A stretch of DNA of 48,650 bases from Saprospiraceae bacterium (GCA_020848995.1 JADLHA010000043.1:1-48650), one strand, 5' to 3'; counted from the stretch's first letter, positions 16,810 to 26,118 are shown. Notes: generated by a model not told the origin, from the sequence alone. Program-made: numbers and translations.

Positions 16810-18471
16810 TCAGGTGCGCTTTTCCGGTTTTGCCTTGATCTTTTTCTTTCCTTTTGTGGTCTGGGCCAACTCAAATGCGCGATGTGCATTGAGCAAACCA
16901 CCGGTAATGCACATTTCAGATAGCGAGACTTCCTTTTTGACCGCAGGGTGGCTAACCACATGTTCCGGCTTTACAACGCTTTGGTTCAGGATCTCCCGAA
17001 CCTGGGCGGCGGTGAGTTTCGGGAAATGCGCCCGCAAAATGGCTGCAACGCCCGCCACCATCGGGCTCGCCATCGAGGTACCCTGCTCGTAGCTGTAGGT
17101 GTTGCCGGGTTTGGTCGAATAGATCAACACGCCCGGAGCGAACAAGTCTACGGTTTTTTTGCCAATGTTGGAGAATTCAGCTACCAGACCGATTCCGGTC
17201 TCAAAGCCCGTAGCACCCACCTCGATCCAGTTCTCTGCGCGGTTGCAGGAAAGGAATTTTTTCTTTGCGTACTGTTTGTTTGGGAAATTTTCTAAGACGT
17301 CGTTATCCGTTCCTGAATTCCCGGCCGCATGTACGAGCAGCACATCGCGTTTATCTGCGTAGCGGACGGCTTCGTCGACGATGCGTTTGTTGGGCGAGTG
17401 CCCTTTGCCAAAACTCATATTGATGACCGACGCGCCGTTGTCAACCGCATAGCGGATGGCGTTGGCGATGTCTTTGTCGCGTTCGTCGCCATCGGGCACA
17501 CAGCGCACCGACATGATCCGGACGCATCCGGCGATCCCGTCGATGCCCAAATCATTTTGCCGCATGGCCGCGACGATGCCGGCCACATGCGTGCCATGTG
17601 AGGCGTCGGGACCTTCTACGTCGGAATTGCCGTAAAAGCGCTCGCTGACGTCGTCGTAGCGGTCGCCCACCAGGGTCCTTGAATCGTAATCGGGGTTGAA
17701 CGCATAGTTGACTTCTTTGGAGAAATGCTTCTTCCCTTCCTCAAAATCTTTGGTGACCAGCGCCCGCAATTCCGCAACGTTTTTCACCTGCACCCCTTCG
17801 CGCACAATTTGCCGGGCAATCGCCAGCCCCATGACCAGTTCCTGTGTTCCGTCTTCTTCAATTGCATTTATGTTTTCTTCGGTGATCGCGCGGTCGCCCA
17901 GGGTACGGGAGAGGGCATCCAGTGCGCCGGTTACAAATTTTTCCGTCTGCAGCAGCTGCTCCAGATTCTTGGAAGCGCTCTCGCGACGTTCTTCCACTTC
18001 CTTTTTGAGCTTGGTGTACAAAGCATACTCCTTCTTTTGTTCGCGGTTCATCTTTTTGGGATCGGCGGTGGCGAACTTGTACCGCATGCCTGCATACAGC
18101 CGCGTCGCTTCGTACGTGTCGTATTGAACGTTGCCCCGGGGACCGCCAATGAAGTTCCAGCCATGTACGTCATCGACATATCCATTCTCATCGTCATCGA
18201 TTCCGTTGCCGGCAATTTCTCCGGGATTTTTCCACATGACCCCTGCGAGGTCTTCGTGCTCGGCATCAACTCCTGAATCGAGGATCGCCACAACCACCGG
18301 GTCGACGGAACGGTCCTTCAAAAAGTTGGCCACCGTTTTTTCGAGGCTAATGCCCGGCAAACCATCGGTGGTTTGGTCGAGCAAATGCCAGTTGAGGGGT
18401 ACCGCCTGTTGGGCAGCCAGTTGAAAAGCAAAACACCCGGCAATCAAAAAACTCCATTTTGTAGGCATCAC
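16810..18471 (-). CDS. Exported S8 (subtilisin-like) serine protease
   Basis: A 553-residue protein with an N-terminal signal peptide (1-21) and a complete subtilase triad: D65 (AILDSGVD), H292 (SHGTHVAGI) and S466 (GTSMASP), with N385 as the oxyanion residue. The gap between Asp and His is about 227 residues, much longer than in subtilisin. It contains a Lys/Glu-rich, probably helical stretch (about 137-250). There is no obvious cleaved propeptide and no T9SS tail; the end is basic (KGKKKIKAKPEKRT). Probably periplasmic or outer-surface; target unknown. It is convergent with the FMN oxidoreductase (29 bp between) and divergent from the barrel gene at 18589. Confidence 0.9.
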   Translation of the reverse strand: MMPTKWSFLIAGCFAFQLAAQQAVPLNWHLLDQTTDGLPGISLEKTVANFLKDRSVDPVVVAILDSGVDAEHEDLAGVMWKNPGEIAGNGIDDDENGYVDDVHGWNFIGGPRGNVQYDTYEATRLYAGMRYKFATADPKKMNREQKKEYALYTKLKKEVEERRESASKNLEQLLQTEKFVTGALDALSRTLGDRAITEENINAIEEDGTQELVMGLAIARQIVREGVQVKNVAELRALVTKDFEEGKKHFSKEVNYAFNPDYDSRTLVGDRYDDVSERFYGNSDVEGPDASHGTHVAGIVAAMRQNDLGIDGIAGCVRIMSVRCVPDGDERDKDIANAIRYAVDNGASVINMSFGKGHSPNKRIVDEAVRYADKRDVLLVHAAGNSGTDNDVLENFPNKQYAKKKFLSCNRAENWIEVGATGFETGIGLVAEFSNIGKKTVDLFAPGVLIYSTKPGNTYSYEQGTSMASPMVAGVAAILRAHFPKLTAAQVREILNQSVVKPEHVVSHPAVKKEVSLSEMCITGGLLNAHRAFELAQTTKGKKKIKAKPEKRT

Positions 18472-18536
18472 AAACCGTTTAACTCGTTATTTAATCATTA
18501 AAATCCTCAAAATCAATCTATAAAATAATAAACAAT

Positions 18537-18567
18537 TTTGCAATATCTCAAAAGCGGCATAAATTTG
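18537..18567 (+). promoter_or_regulatory. Full Bacteroidota-type promoter for the barrel gene
   Basis: TTTG (18537-18540), a 19-bp spacer, then TAAATTTG (18560-18567) fit the Bacteroidota consensus TTTG-N19-TAnnTTTG. The downstream ATG is at 18589, giving a leader of about 15 nt. This is the clearest promoter in the window, and it likely serves the barrel gene and the genes behind it (recQ and the glycosyltransferase). Confidence 0.75.
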
Positions 18568-18588
18568 CAGGAAAGCACCGGCATAAGT

Positions 18589-19419
18589 ATGAGGACATCG
18601 CCTATAGCAGCAATCCTTTTGCTCGTTGCAGATTCCCTGGGCTCGCAGACTTTTGACCTGGGCGTTTCCCTTGGGGCCGCAAGTTACAACGGCGATCTCA
18701 GCGAAAGTGCATCTGCCTCCCTGCGCAGGAGCCAATTGGCGCAAGGCCTCGTTGCCCGCCTGGAACTCGACCCGGTTTTCAGTCTGCGCCTTCAGTACGC
18801 AAAGATGACCATCAGCGGCAGCGATGCCGACGCGGTCAACCCGCTGTTGCGCAAGCGGAACTTGCATTTCCGCAGTGAGTTGAGCGAGATTGCCTTAACC
18901 GGGCAATTGCAGGTTTTCAACCTGTTCCGCATTGAACCTCTGCGTTTTAGCCCCTACCTCTTTTTGGGAGCGGGGCTGTGTTGGTACAATCCGGAGGCAG
19001 AATACGGCGGGCGTTGGCTTGCCCTCCGGTCGTTGGGAACCGAAGGTCAGGGCATGCCGGGATATCCGAAAGCATATTCCGGGCACGCCATCGCCGTATT
19101 GATGGGAGCAGGAATGCGCTATCCCCTGTCGGTTCATTTCAGCATTGGTCTCGAGGCCTGTCTGCGCTTCACCAACACCGATTACCTCGACGATGCCTCT
19201 GGAAATTACGTCGCTTATGGAGAGTTGTTGCGATCCAGGGGAAGGGCTGCCGCCGACCTGGGCAACAAGATCGATGCCCGCACGGGACAACAGCGGGCCA
19301 ATCCTAAGTCGAACGATGGCTACCAGAGTTTGAGCTTTTCCTTACACTACCATTTTGGAACAAACCCTTTGTTTAGAAATAGCCTGTTCAAAAATCCCGT
19401 TCGCTGTCCAGCATTCTAA
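18589..19419 (+). CDS. Outer-membrane beta-barrel protein (DUF6089-like)
   Basis: A 276-residue protein with a signal peptide (about 1-20) and alternating hydrophobic/polar strands typical of a small outer-membrane barrel: LGVSLGAASYNGDL, then YLFLGAGLCWYNPEA, FSIGLEACLRFTNTDYLDD, and the closing LSFSLHYHFG. The pattern matches the Bacteroidota DUF6089 family. That family's function is not established; roles in envelope assembly or transport are only possible. The ATG at 18589 fits the signal peptide and lies just after a strong promoter. The stop codon is immediately followed by the recQ ATG. Confidence 0.82.
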   Translation: MRTSPIAAILLLVADSLGSQTFDLGVSLGAASYNGDLSESASASLRRSQLAQGLVARLELDPVFSLRLQYAKMTISGSDADAVNPLLRKRNLHFRSELSEIALTGQLQVFNLFRIEPLRFSPYLFLGAGLCWYNPEAEYGGRWLALRSLGTEGQGMPGYPKAYSGHAIAVLMGAGMRYPLSVHFSIGLEACLRFTNTDYLDDASGNYVAYGELLRSRGRAAADLGNKIDARTGQQRANPKSNDGYQSLSFSLHYHFGTNPLFRNSLFKNPVRCPAF

Positions 19420-21348
19420 ATGGAACAGCCGCCTCAAGACCCAATCGCCGTTCTCCGCAAATATTGGGGTTACGACCGGTTCCGCCCCTTTCAGGAAGAC
19501 ATCATCCGTTCCGTATTGGAAGGCCGGGACACCGTTGCCTTGTTGCCGACCGGGGGCGGAAAGTCTCTGTGCTACCAGGTGCCCGCCCTGTGCAACCCGG
19601 GGCTCTGCGTGGTGATCTCGCCCCTGATTGCACTGATGGAGGACCAGGTGCGCCGTTTGCGTGACTTGAACATCGATGCGGCGGCACTCCATTCCGGAAT
19701 GCATTCCCGAGAAGTCGATCTCGTTTTATCGAACGCACGCTTCGGCCAGCTCAAATTGCTCTACATGGCACCGGAGCGGCTGACCACCGCGCGCATGCAG
19801 GAATACCTGCGCATCCTCGACATCCGCTTTTACGCCATCGACGAAGCCCATTGCATCGCCCAGTGGGGGCACGACTTCAGACCATCTTATCTGAACATTG
19901 CGCAATGCCGCGACTGGTCTCCCAAAGCCAATTTCCTTGCGTTGACGGCAACTGCGACTCCCGAAACGCGCCATGAAATTGCCAGCCAACTCCAACTGCG
20001 CGATCCGCGCTGGTTCGAAATGAGTTTTCGCAGAGCCAATCTTTCCATCGTCGTGCGGGAAGAAGAGAACAAACGCGATTTTATGCTGCACCTGCTTCGC
20101 AAAATCCGCGCTTGTTCATTGGTATATGTTCGCAATCGCAAGCTCACCGAGACCCTGAGCCAATTTCTAAAACAGCGGGGTCTTGCAGCAGAGGCGTACC
20201 ACGCTGGACTGGAGCCTTCAGTGCGCTCCGAGCGTCAGGAGCGCTGGATCAGCGGCAAAACCCCGGTGATGGTGGCCACCAACGCGTTTGGGATGGGCAT
20301 CGACAAAGCCGATGTGCGACTGGTACATCACCTCGACCTGCCTCCCGGTCTGGAGGAATACTTTCAGGAAATAGGACGCGCCGGGCGCGACCAGCAGGCT
20401 GCTTATGCCGTTTTGTGCTATACGCGTGGCGACGCGACGCGCCTTCGGGAGGAATGGGAATTGCAATTTCCGACACTGGAAGAACTCCGCGAAATTTATA
20501 AACTGCTCGCAGTGCACCTTCAGATAGCAACAGGTGTTGAGATGGAGGAAAGCGTCGATTTCGACGTTTCCGCATTCTGTGCACGCTTTCACATGAAACC
20601 GGCCAAGGTATTGCCAGCCTTGCGCATCCTGGAACAGTCTGGCAAAATTGTAGTGTCCGATGCATTATACCGGCCTTCGAGGATTCACTTCATCGCGTCA
20701 GACGAGGACTTGCGACAGGCCATGTCCGGCGACCCGGGGGTCGAGTCCCTGATCAAAACCATGCTGCGCAGCTACGAAGGAATCTTCCATTATGCCGTAC
20801 CCATCGATGAATACCAATTGGCCAGAGGTCTTTCCACTCCGGTTGAAAGCCTACTCTTTACCCTGAGAAAACTGCAAGCCGAAGGCCTTTTGCGCTACCA
20901 GGAGGCGAAAACCAGGCCGCAATTGTTGTTTTTAGGCGAGCGCGAGCGCAGCAGCGACCTCATGATCGACAAGGCATGGTATGATCGCCGCAAAGCCCTG
21001 CTGAAGGTCCGCATGGAGGGCATGCTGCGCTTTGTCGAAACGGACCAGTGCCGCCAGGTCTTCATTTCCACTTATTTTGGTCAGCAGGAACCAGAACCCT
21101 GCGGAATGTGCGACAACTGTCGCATGGCCCGTCAAGCGGTTGCCGACGCAGGCACCCTCGCAAAATGGCGTACCGCGATTATGCGACAGATTTTGGAAAA
21201 AGGATCCTGTTCGCTTCGCGAAATCCTCTATCGTTTTCCCATCAACCGGAGGCCTGAAATTGAATCGCTCGTCGAAAACCTGGTTGCAGAAGGAACCTTG
21301 CGCCGGCACTGGGACATCCTATCTTTGAACGATTCTGCCAAGCCATGA
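19420..21348 (+). CDS. recQ: ATP-dependent DNA helicase RecQ
   Basis: RecQ is a 3'-5' DNA helicase used in recombination and fork repair. This 642-residue protein has Walker A LLPTGGGKS (K48), DEAH at 141-144, a TATATPE motif III, and the QEIGRAGRD motif VI. Zinc-binding cysteines (CRQVF... CGMCDNC) are near residue 560. The C-terminal ~60 residues look like a winged helix. I see no HRDC domain, as in several shorter RecQs. The ATG follows the previous stop with no gap, and the stop overlaps the next start (ATGA), so it sits inside an operon. Confidence 0.95.
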   Translation: MEQPPQDPIAVLRKYWGYDRFRPFQEDIIRSVLEGRDTVALLPTGGGKSLCYQVPALCNPGLCVVISPLIALMEDQVRRLRDLNIDAAALHSGMHSREVDLVLSNARFGQLKLLYMAPERLTTARMQEYLRILDIRFYAIDEAHCIAQWGHDFRPSYLNIAQCRDWSPKANFLALTATATPETRHEIASQLQLRDPRWFEMSFRRANLSIVVREEENKRDFMLHLLRKIRACSLVYVRNRKLTETLSQFLKQRGLAAEAYHAGLEPSVRSERQERWISGKTPVMVATNAFGMGIDKADVRLVHHLDLPPGLEEYFQEIGRAGRDQQAAYAVLCYTRGDATRLREEWELQFPTLEELREIYKLLAVHLQIATGVEMEESVDFDVSAFCARFHMKPAKVLPALRILEQSGKIVVSDALYRPSRIHFIASDEDLRQAMSGDPGVESLIKTMLRSYEGIFHYAVPIDEYQLARGLSTPVESLLFTLRKLQAEGLLRYQEAKTRPQLLFLGERERSSDLMIDKAWYDRRKALLKVRMEGMLRFVETDQCRQVFISTYFGQQEPEPCGMCDNCRMARQAVADAGTLAKWRTAIMRQILEKGSCSLREILYRFPINRRPEIESLVENLVAEGTLRRHWDILSLNDSAKP

Positions 21349-22478
21349 GGATACAGCTTGCCGCCACTACGGACATCGTCTGCGACTCGCGCGTACGGAA
21401 AATCGCCGGTTCACTTTCTGCTGCCGGATATGAATTGACCGTTACTGGAAGGGTCAGGGGCGGGCAACCCTCGCTGAAAGCCCCTTACCAACTTGCCTGG
21501 CTGAAGTGCTTTGCCCACCGGGGGATGCTGTTTTATGCTGAATTTAACCTGCGGCTATTTTGGAAACTGCTTTGGTCAACAGCCGATGTCATTTGTTCCT
21601 GCGACCTCGACACATTGCCCGCGTGTACCCTGGCCGCAAAACTCCGGCGTAGAAAGCTGGTGTTTGACGCACACGAGTACTTTGAACACAGCGTTGAAAT
21701 TGTCGACAAGCCATGGGTGCGGTGGGTCTGGCGAATGGTAGCCCGGACCTGCATCCCGCAGTGCCATTTATGCTATACCGTATCTGCCAGCCTGGCGCAA
21801 GAATTGTCGCACGTTTATCACAAACCCTTCCTTCTCATCCGCAATGCACCCGTTCTCAGCAAGGTGCCGCCTCCCCTTGACAGCAGGGAGGGCCGCGAAA
21901 AAGTGCTTTGGTATCAGGGTGCGGTGAATGCCGGACGCGGCCTCGAGCAAGTGATTGATTGTCTTCCACAGCTTCCAGGCTTTGAATTGCACATCGCTGG
22001 CGAAGGCGATTTATCCCTTGCTTTAAAAGCGTTGGTCGAACGCCTGGGTCTGCAATCCCGAGTGCGTTTCCTGGGACGGTTGCCCTACGAAATGCTTCAG
22101 AGCCATGCATCCCAGGCCTACATTGGTCTGGACCTGCTCGATGGCAGAAGCAAAAGCTATTATTACTCACTCAGCAACAAAGCTTTTGATTACATCCATG
22201 CCGGGCTTCCCAGCATCCAAATGCGGTTTCCCGAATACGAGGCCCTGCAACGGGAATTTTCAACTGGCGTACTGGTCGACGACCTGAACCGCAGCACCCT
22301 CATCGAAGCCATTTCCACTTTGGATCATCCAGTCCGTCAAACGAGTTGCCGCGAGCAATGCCTATTGGCCAGGCAGCATTACCACTGGGGTGAAGAAGAG
22401 AAACGCCTTCTTGAATGGTTTGCCGGACTTTTCCCAGGTGCGGACGATTCTTCGCCACCCTCCCGAGACCGCGATTGA
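21345..22478 (+). CDS. Glycosyltransferase family 4 protein
   Basis: A 377-residue GT-B glycosyltransferase. The N-terminal half shows a Rossmann acceptor domain (SDSRVRKIAGSLSAAGYELTV-like opening, FDAHEYFEHS in the middle). The C-terminal half carries the usual donor-site features: VLWYQGAVNAGRGLEQVI, HIAGEGD, and YDYIHAGLPS near the sugar-nucleotide site. The donor and acceptor are not predictable. It overlaps recQ by 4 bp (ATGA). A plausible role is in cell-surface polysaccharide or lipid glycan synthesis. There is no other glycan-locus gene nearby. Confidence 0.85.
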   Translation: MRIQLAATTDIVCDSRVRKIAGSLSAAGYELTVTGRVRGGQPSLKAPYQLAWLKCFAHRGMLFYAEFNLRLFWKLLWSTADVICSCDLDTLPACTLAAKLRRRKLVFDAHEYFEHSVEIVDKPWVRWVWRMVARTCIPQCHLCYTVSASLAQELSHVYHKPFLLIRNAPVLSKVPPPLDSREGREKVLWYQGAVNAGRGLEQVIDCLPQLPGFELHIAGEGDLSLALKALVERLGLQSRVRFLGRLPYEMLQSHASQAYIGLDLLDGRSKSYYYSLSNKAFDYIHAGLPSIQMRFPEYEALQREFSTGVLVDDLNRSTLIEAISTLDHPVRQTSCREQCLLARQHYHWGEEEKRLLEWFAGLFPGADDSSPPSRDRD

Positions 22479-22481
22479 ACC

Positions 22482-22489
22482 TATCTTTG
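22482..22489 (+). promoter_or_regulatory. Putative -7 box for ftsX
   Basis: TATCTTTG matches TAnnTTTG and lies 19 nt before the TTG proposed as the ftsX start at 22508. Its position argues against the longer upstream frame. No clear -33 box. Confidence 0.5.
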
Positions 22490-22507
22490 GCATCGAATCC
22501 ACTTGAT

Positions 22508-23335
22508 TTGACCTCAAACAGAAGTTTTTTTTTACACGTGCTCAACTATGCCTGGGTGTTGTTCATCCTTGGAATGGCTTTGCTGCTGTGGTTGCACACC
22601 CTGGGACTGGAAGACCGCATATTAGAGCGGGCTCCGGTTGCGGTTGAATGCAAGCCTGGAATTTCAGACCTCCAGGTGGAAGGTATCGGAAAATGGCTCG
22701 TCGGGCTCCCTGAAACGCTGCCAGGAAGCCTGCAACGGATCGGGGCAGAGGAATTGCAGCAAGTGCTGCCCGACGAGCTTCCTGCCGACAGCGCCGTTGC
22801 CGAAGCTGCTGCTTCCTTTCCTGCCATCTACGTTTTCAGATTGACGAAATCTGCGTACAACAAACAAGGACTCGAATCCTTCCGGCTAAAGGTCGAAGGG
22901 CACGAAGGCATCCGGCAACTGAATTATCAGAACGAGCTGACCGAAGACATCGCCGGGTCAATCGCCCGGCTTCGCAGTGCCTTACTGGTCATCATTCTTT
23001 TGCTGGTGGGAGTGGGCATGTTGATTGCGGCATACCTCGCCCAGGTTTTTGTCGACTCGCGGAGCGCCGTCATCCTGAATTGGTACATTCTGGGTGCTAC
23101 GCCTGGGCAAATCCTGAAAATCTACCGCCGTCGCATCCTTTTGCTCGGTGTTTCATCGGCTCTGATCGCAGCCAGCCTGGTAGGCTCCATGTTGGTCCTG
23201 TTAGCACATTTACTTCCCTGGACAGAAAGCTGGATCGAAACGGCAAAATTCTTTTGGCTACTCTTCGTTTTAATTATTTTCGGACCAACTTTGCAGTACG
23301 TTCTCGTAAGCAATAAGATCCGCAGGTTAATTTGA
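22508..23335 (+). CDS. ftsX: Cell division permease FtsX
   Basis: FtsX is the membrane half of the FtsEX complex, which activates wall hydrolases during division. The 275-residue protein has one N-terminal transmembrane segment (about 10-30), a periplasmic domain (about 31-165), then three more segments (about 167-190, 215-240 and 250-268). This fits FtsX topology and the MacB/FtsX fold. I propose a TTG start at 22508; the longer frame (from 22415) overlaps the glycosyltransferase and encloses a promoter box. A DUF3098 gene follows after 6 bp, as is usual for Bacteroidota ftsX. ftsE is not here. Confidence 0.85.
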   Translation: MTSNRSFFLHVLNYAWVLFILGMALLLWLHTLGLEDRILERAPVAVECKPGISDLQVEGIGKWLVGLPETLPGSLQRIGAEELQQVLPDELPADSAVAEAAASFPAIYVFRLTKSAYNKQGLESFRLKVEGHEGIRQLNYQNELTEDIAGSIARLRSALLVIILLLVGVGMLIAAYLAQVFVDSRSAVILNWYILGATPGQILKIYRRRILLLGVSSALIAASLVGSMLVLLAHLLPWTESWIETAKFFWLLFVLIIFGPTLQYVLVSNKIRRLI

Positions 23336-23341
23336 TAAGAC

Positions 23342-23650
23342 ATGGGAGAAGCTCAACGCAAAAAATCCTCAGCTAAACCGGCGGCAGTACCTGCCGCAAA
23401 AGTTCAACATCGCACCCGCACGGCAGGACCGGTGACCTATGGCCGCAGCCAATACCTTTGGATGTTGGCGGGCATCGCCTGCATTGCTCTTGGCTTGATC
23501 CTGATGTTGGGAGGTGGAATGCCGGATGCCGAAACCTGGGACGAGTCGCTGATTTACAGTCACCGGAGGCTGACCCTGGCTCCCCTGCTGATCGTCATTG
23601 GACTGGGTCTCAATGTATTTGCCATTTTTAACGTGCGAAAACCAGATTGA
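23342..23650 (+). CDS. DUF3098 small membrane protein
   Basis: A 102-residue protein with a basic Ala/Lys-rich N-terminus (about 1-35) and two transmembrane helices (about 39-60 and 77-97). The region between contains ETWDESLIYSHRRLTLAP, typical of DUF3098. This family often lies next to ftsX in Bacteroidota. Its function is unknown; a link with FtsX is inferred from position only. It sits between ftsX and truB with short gaps (6 and 19 bp). Confidence 0.85.
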   Translation: MGEAQRKKSSAKPAAVPAAKVQHRTRTAGPVTYGRSQYLWMLAGIACIALGLILMLGGGMPDAETWDESLIYSHRRLTLAPLLIVIGLGLNVFAIFNVRKPD

Positions 23651-23669
23651 CCCGATCGTTTTCGGGTTA

Positions 23670-24425
23670 ATGCCCACTCAAACAGCCATTTCAGCTTCCT
23701 CCGGATCGGATTTCCCCTTTTGGGATGTACAACAGACAGAAGCGCCAGACCTTGCAAGAGGGTGTCTGCTTTTGGTTGACAAGCCCTACGGCTATAGCTC
23801 GTTTGATGTGATTCGCTTGCTGCAGCGCTTTCCCTGCAACCGCAAGGTGCGCATTGGCCACGCCGGAACCCTTGACCCCCTGGCGACGGGGTTGCTGATC
23901 CTCGCCACCGGGCGACTCACCAAGGAAATAGACCACTTCCAGGGACTTCCCAAGCAATACACCGGGCGCATCTGCCTTGGCTACGAACGGTCCAGCCACG
24001 ACCTCGAAACCCCGATATGCAGCTACGTCCCTCCGGGTGAGCTGTCTGACCAAACCCTGGAAACCGTGCGGCGGTCGCTGACCGGAGAACTTTTGCTGCG
24101 TCCTCCCCTGCATTCGGCCATCCGGACTCAGGGCGTGCGGGCCTACAAACTCGCTCGGGGAGGATCAGATCATGCGCTCGAACCCAGGGCCATGACGGTC
24201 GATCAATTTGAGATCGACGCAACCCATTTTCCCGAGCTGGCCTTTGAGATCCGTTGCAGCAAGGGCACCTACATCCGCAGCATCGCTGCGGTATTCGGAG
24301 AGCGCCTGGGCTGTGGGGCATACCTCTCGGCGCTGCGGCGAACGGCGATCGGGCCTTACCCGGTAAATTCTGCGTGGTCCTTAGATCGCCTAATGGACTT
24401 ATCCTGGCCGGAAAGCCAACGATAA
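23670..24425 (+). CDS. truB: tRNA pseudouridine(55) synthase TruB
   Basis: TruB makes pseudouridine-55 in the T-loop of most tRNAs. The 251-residue protein has the family motif HAGTLDPLATGLL with catalytic Asp at residue 69, the KPYGYSSFD segment at the N-terminus, and the RCSKGTYIRSIA motif near the end. The frame is open earlier, overlapping the DUF3098 gene; I use the ATG at 23670. It closes the ftsX-DUF3098-truB run. In many relatives uppP lies between DUF3098 and truB (from memory); here it is absent. Confidence 0.94.
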   Translation: MPTQTAISASSGSDFPFWDVQQTEAPDLARGCLLLVDKPYGYSSFDVIRLLQRFPCNRKVRIGHAGTLDPLATGLLILATGRLTKEIDHFQGLPKQYTGRICLGYERSSHDLETPICSYVPPGELSDQTLETVRRSLTGELLLRPPLHSAIRTQGVRAYKLARGGSDHALEPRAMTVDQFEIDATHFPELAFEIRCSKGTYIRSIAAVFGERLGCGAYLSALRRTAIGPYPVNSAWSLDRLMDLSWPESQR

Positions 24426-24442
24426 TTGCTTTTTCCCGTTAT

Positions 24443-24450
24443 TACCTTTG
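24443..24450 (+). promoter_or_regulatory. Putative -7 box for gldA
   Basis: TACCTTTG matches TAnnTTTG and lies 22 nt before the gldA ATG at 24473. A 7-codon frame (MNKGRCR, 24459-24482) lies between and overlaps the gldA start. Confidence 0.55.
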
Positions 24451-24472
24451 CACCTCGCATGAATAAAGGCAG

Positions 24473-25402
24473 ATGTCGGTAATCGTCCGCGATTTGAGCA
24501 AGTCCTTTGGTCACCAGACTGCGGTGGACCACCTGGGATTCTCCGCAAAGCAGGGGGAGATCCTCGGTTTTTTGGGGCCAAATGGCGCAGGGAAGACGAC
24601 GACGATGAAGATGATCTGCGGTTTTCTCAAGCTGGATGGAGGAAGCATTGAAGTATGTGGGATGGACGTCGCCACCCAGCCCATCCAGTCGCGCGCCCGC
24701 ATCGGTTACCTGCCCGAAAACAACCCTTTATACAAGGATATGTACGTCCGCGAATTCCTGCAGTTCTTTGGGCTCCTCTGCAAAACCGCCCGCTTGAGTC
24801 AGCGCATCGACCAGCTCATCGAGGCGACCGGCCTCGGGAATGAGCAGGACAAGCTCATCGGCTCTTTGTCAAAAGGTTACCGCCAGCGCGTTGGCCTGTG
24901 CCAGGCGCTGATCAACGACCCCGAGGTGCTCATTCTCGACGAACCCACCAGCGGACTGGACCCCAACCAGCTCGTCGGCATACGGCAACTCATACGCAGA
25001 ATCGGGCGCGAAAAAACCCTGATCTTCAGCAGTCACATCATGCAGGAAGTGCAGGCCCTGTGCGACCGCGTCATCATTCTGAGCAAAGGGAGATTGGTCG
25101 CCGATGCCCCCATTGCCCAATTGATGCACCTGCGCGGCAGTGGTCTGTGCATCTTTGTCGAATTCACACAAGCCGTACCGGATGAATTTTTTGCAGGGAT
25201 CTCCGGCATCACCAGGCTTGAACGCTTGGGCATAAGCAGCTTCCGCCTGCATTGCGTTGCCGGTGCAGATCCGCGCGATGCTGTCTTTCAAAAAGCAGCG
25301 ACCACCATGCTGTCCATCCGGGAGTTGCGCGAAGAAAAATCGAGCGTTGAAGACGTGTTCAATTTACTCACCAGCGAGCAATCCGATGTGGGCCCTGTTT
25401 AA
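24473..25402 (+). CDS. gldA: Gliding motility ABC transporter ATP-binding subunit GldA
   Basis: GldA is the ATPase of the GldA-GldF-GldG ABC complex, required for gliding in Flavobacterium johnsoniae though not for T9SS itself in all species. The 309-residue protein has Walker A GPNGAGKT (K41), signature LSKGYRQR (132-139), Walker B LILDEP (153-158) and the switch His in FSSHIMQEV. The C-terminal ~100 residues are the usual regulatory extension. It overlaps gldF by 17 bp, so the three gld genes form one operon, probably with the DUF4340 gene. The ATG at 24473 gives the standard N-terminus. Confidence 0.92.
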   Translation: MSVIVRDLSKSFGHQTAVDHLGFSAKQGEILGFLGPNGAGKTTTMKMICGFLKLDGGSIEVCGMDVATQPIQSRARIGYLPENNPLYKDMYVREFLQFFGLLCKTARLSQRIDQLIEATGLGNEQDKLIGSLSKGYRQRVGLCQALINDPEVLILDEPTSGLDPNQLVGIRQLIRRIGREKTLIFSSHIMQEVQALCDRVIILSKGRLVADAPIAQLMHLRGSGLCIFVEFTQAVPDEFFAGISGITRLERLGISSFRLHCVAGADPRDAVFQKAATTMLSIRELREEKSSVEDVFNLLTSEQSDVGPV

Positions 25403-26117
25403 AAAGGAAATCGCTTCATTTTTCAGCACAGTGGCCGGCTACATGGTCACGGGCAGTTTCGTGCTCATTCTCGGACTGATCCTGTGGATCTTTCCGGATT
25501 TCAGCCTCCTCGAATACAACTACGCTGGTCTCGACCAGCTTTTTTCCATTGCCCCCATGGTGTTTTTGTTTCTAATTCCTGCGGTCACCATGCGCAGTTT
25601 TTCGGAAGAAATGCAAGCGGGCACCTTTGAATTGCTGATGACGCGACCGGTGCATCCCTGGGAAATTGTCGGAGGAAAGTTTCTGGCCTCGCTGGCACTC
25701 TGCCTCATGGCCTTGTTTCCAACCCTCATCTATTACTACAGCATCTACCAGTTGGGCTCCCCGGTTGGGAACATCGACGGTGGTGCGGTATTGGGCTCCT
25801 ACATCGGACTGATCTTCTTAGCCGCAGGATTTTGTTCGATTGGCCTTTTCACTTCAACCTTGACAAAAAGCCAGATCGTCGCCTTCCTCACAGCAGTAGC
25901 GCTTTGCTACATATTCTATTACGGATTCTATTTTGCCGCAAAGTTGCCGGTGTTTTTCGGAAAAACCGATGCGATCGTCGAAAAGCTGGGCATGGATTAC
26001 CACTACACCGCTCTGTCGAGAGGGCTGATCGATCTGCGCGATGTGGTCTATTTCGCAAGCCTTGCATTTTTCTTTTTATTTCTCACGGCAGAGTCCCTGC
26101 GCACACGCCGAAGCTGA
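25386..26117 (+). CDS. gldF: Gliding motility ABC transporter permease GldF
   Basis: A 243-residue six-helix ABC-2-type permease. Helices lie at about residues 15-35, 50-70, 95-118, 138-158, 166-188 and 218-238. The segment MRSFSEEMQAGTFELLMTRPVHPWEIV is the conserved cytoplasmic coupling region of this family. It partners GldA and GldG. The ATG at 25386 is used because it gives MWALFKKEIASFF, the normal family start; it overlaps gldA by 17 bp. gldG begins one base after its stop. Confidence 0.92.
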   Translation: MWALFKKEIASFFSTVAGYMVTGSFVLILGLILWIFPDFSLLEYNYAGLDQLFSIAPMVFLFLIPAVTMRSFSEEMQAGTFELLMTRPVHPWEIVGGKFLASLALCLMALFPTLIYYYSIYQLGSPVGNIDGGAVLGSYIGLIFLAAGFCSIGLFTSTLTKSQIVAFLTAVALCYIFYYGFYFAAKLPVFFGKTDAIVEKLGMDYHYTALSRGLIDLRDVVYFASLAFFFLFLTAESLRTRRS

Positions 26118-26118
26118 T

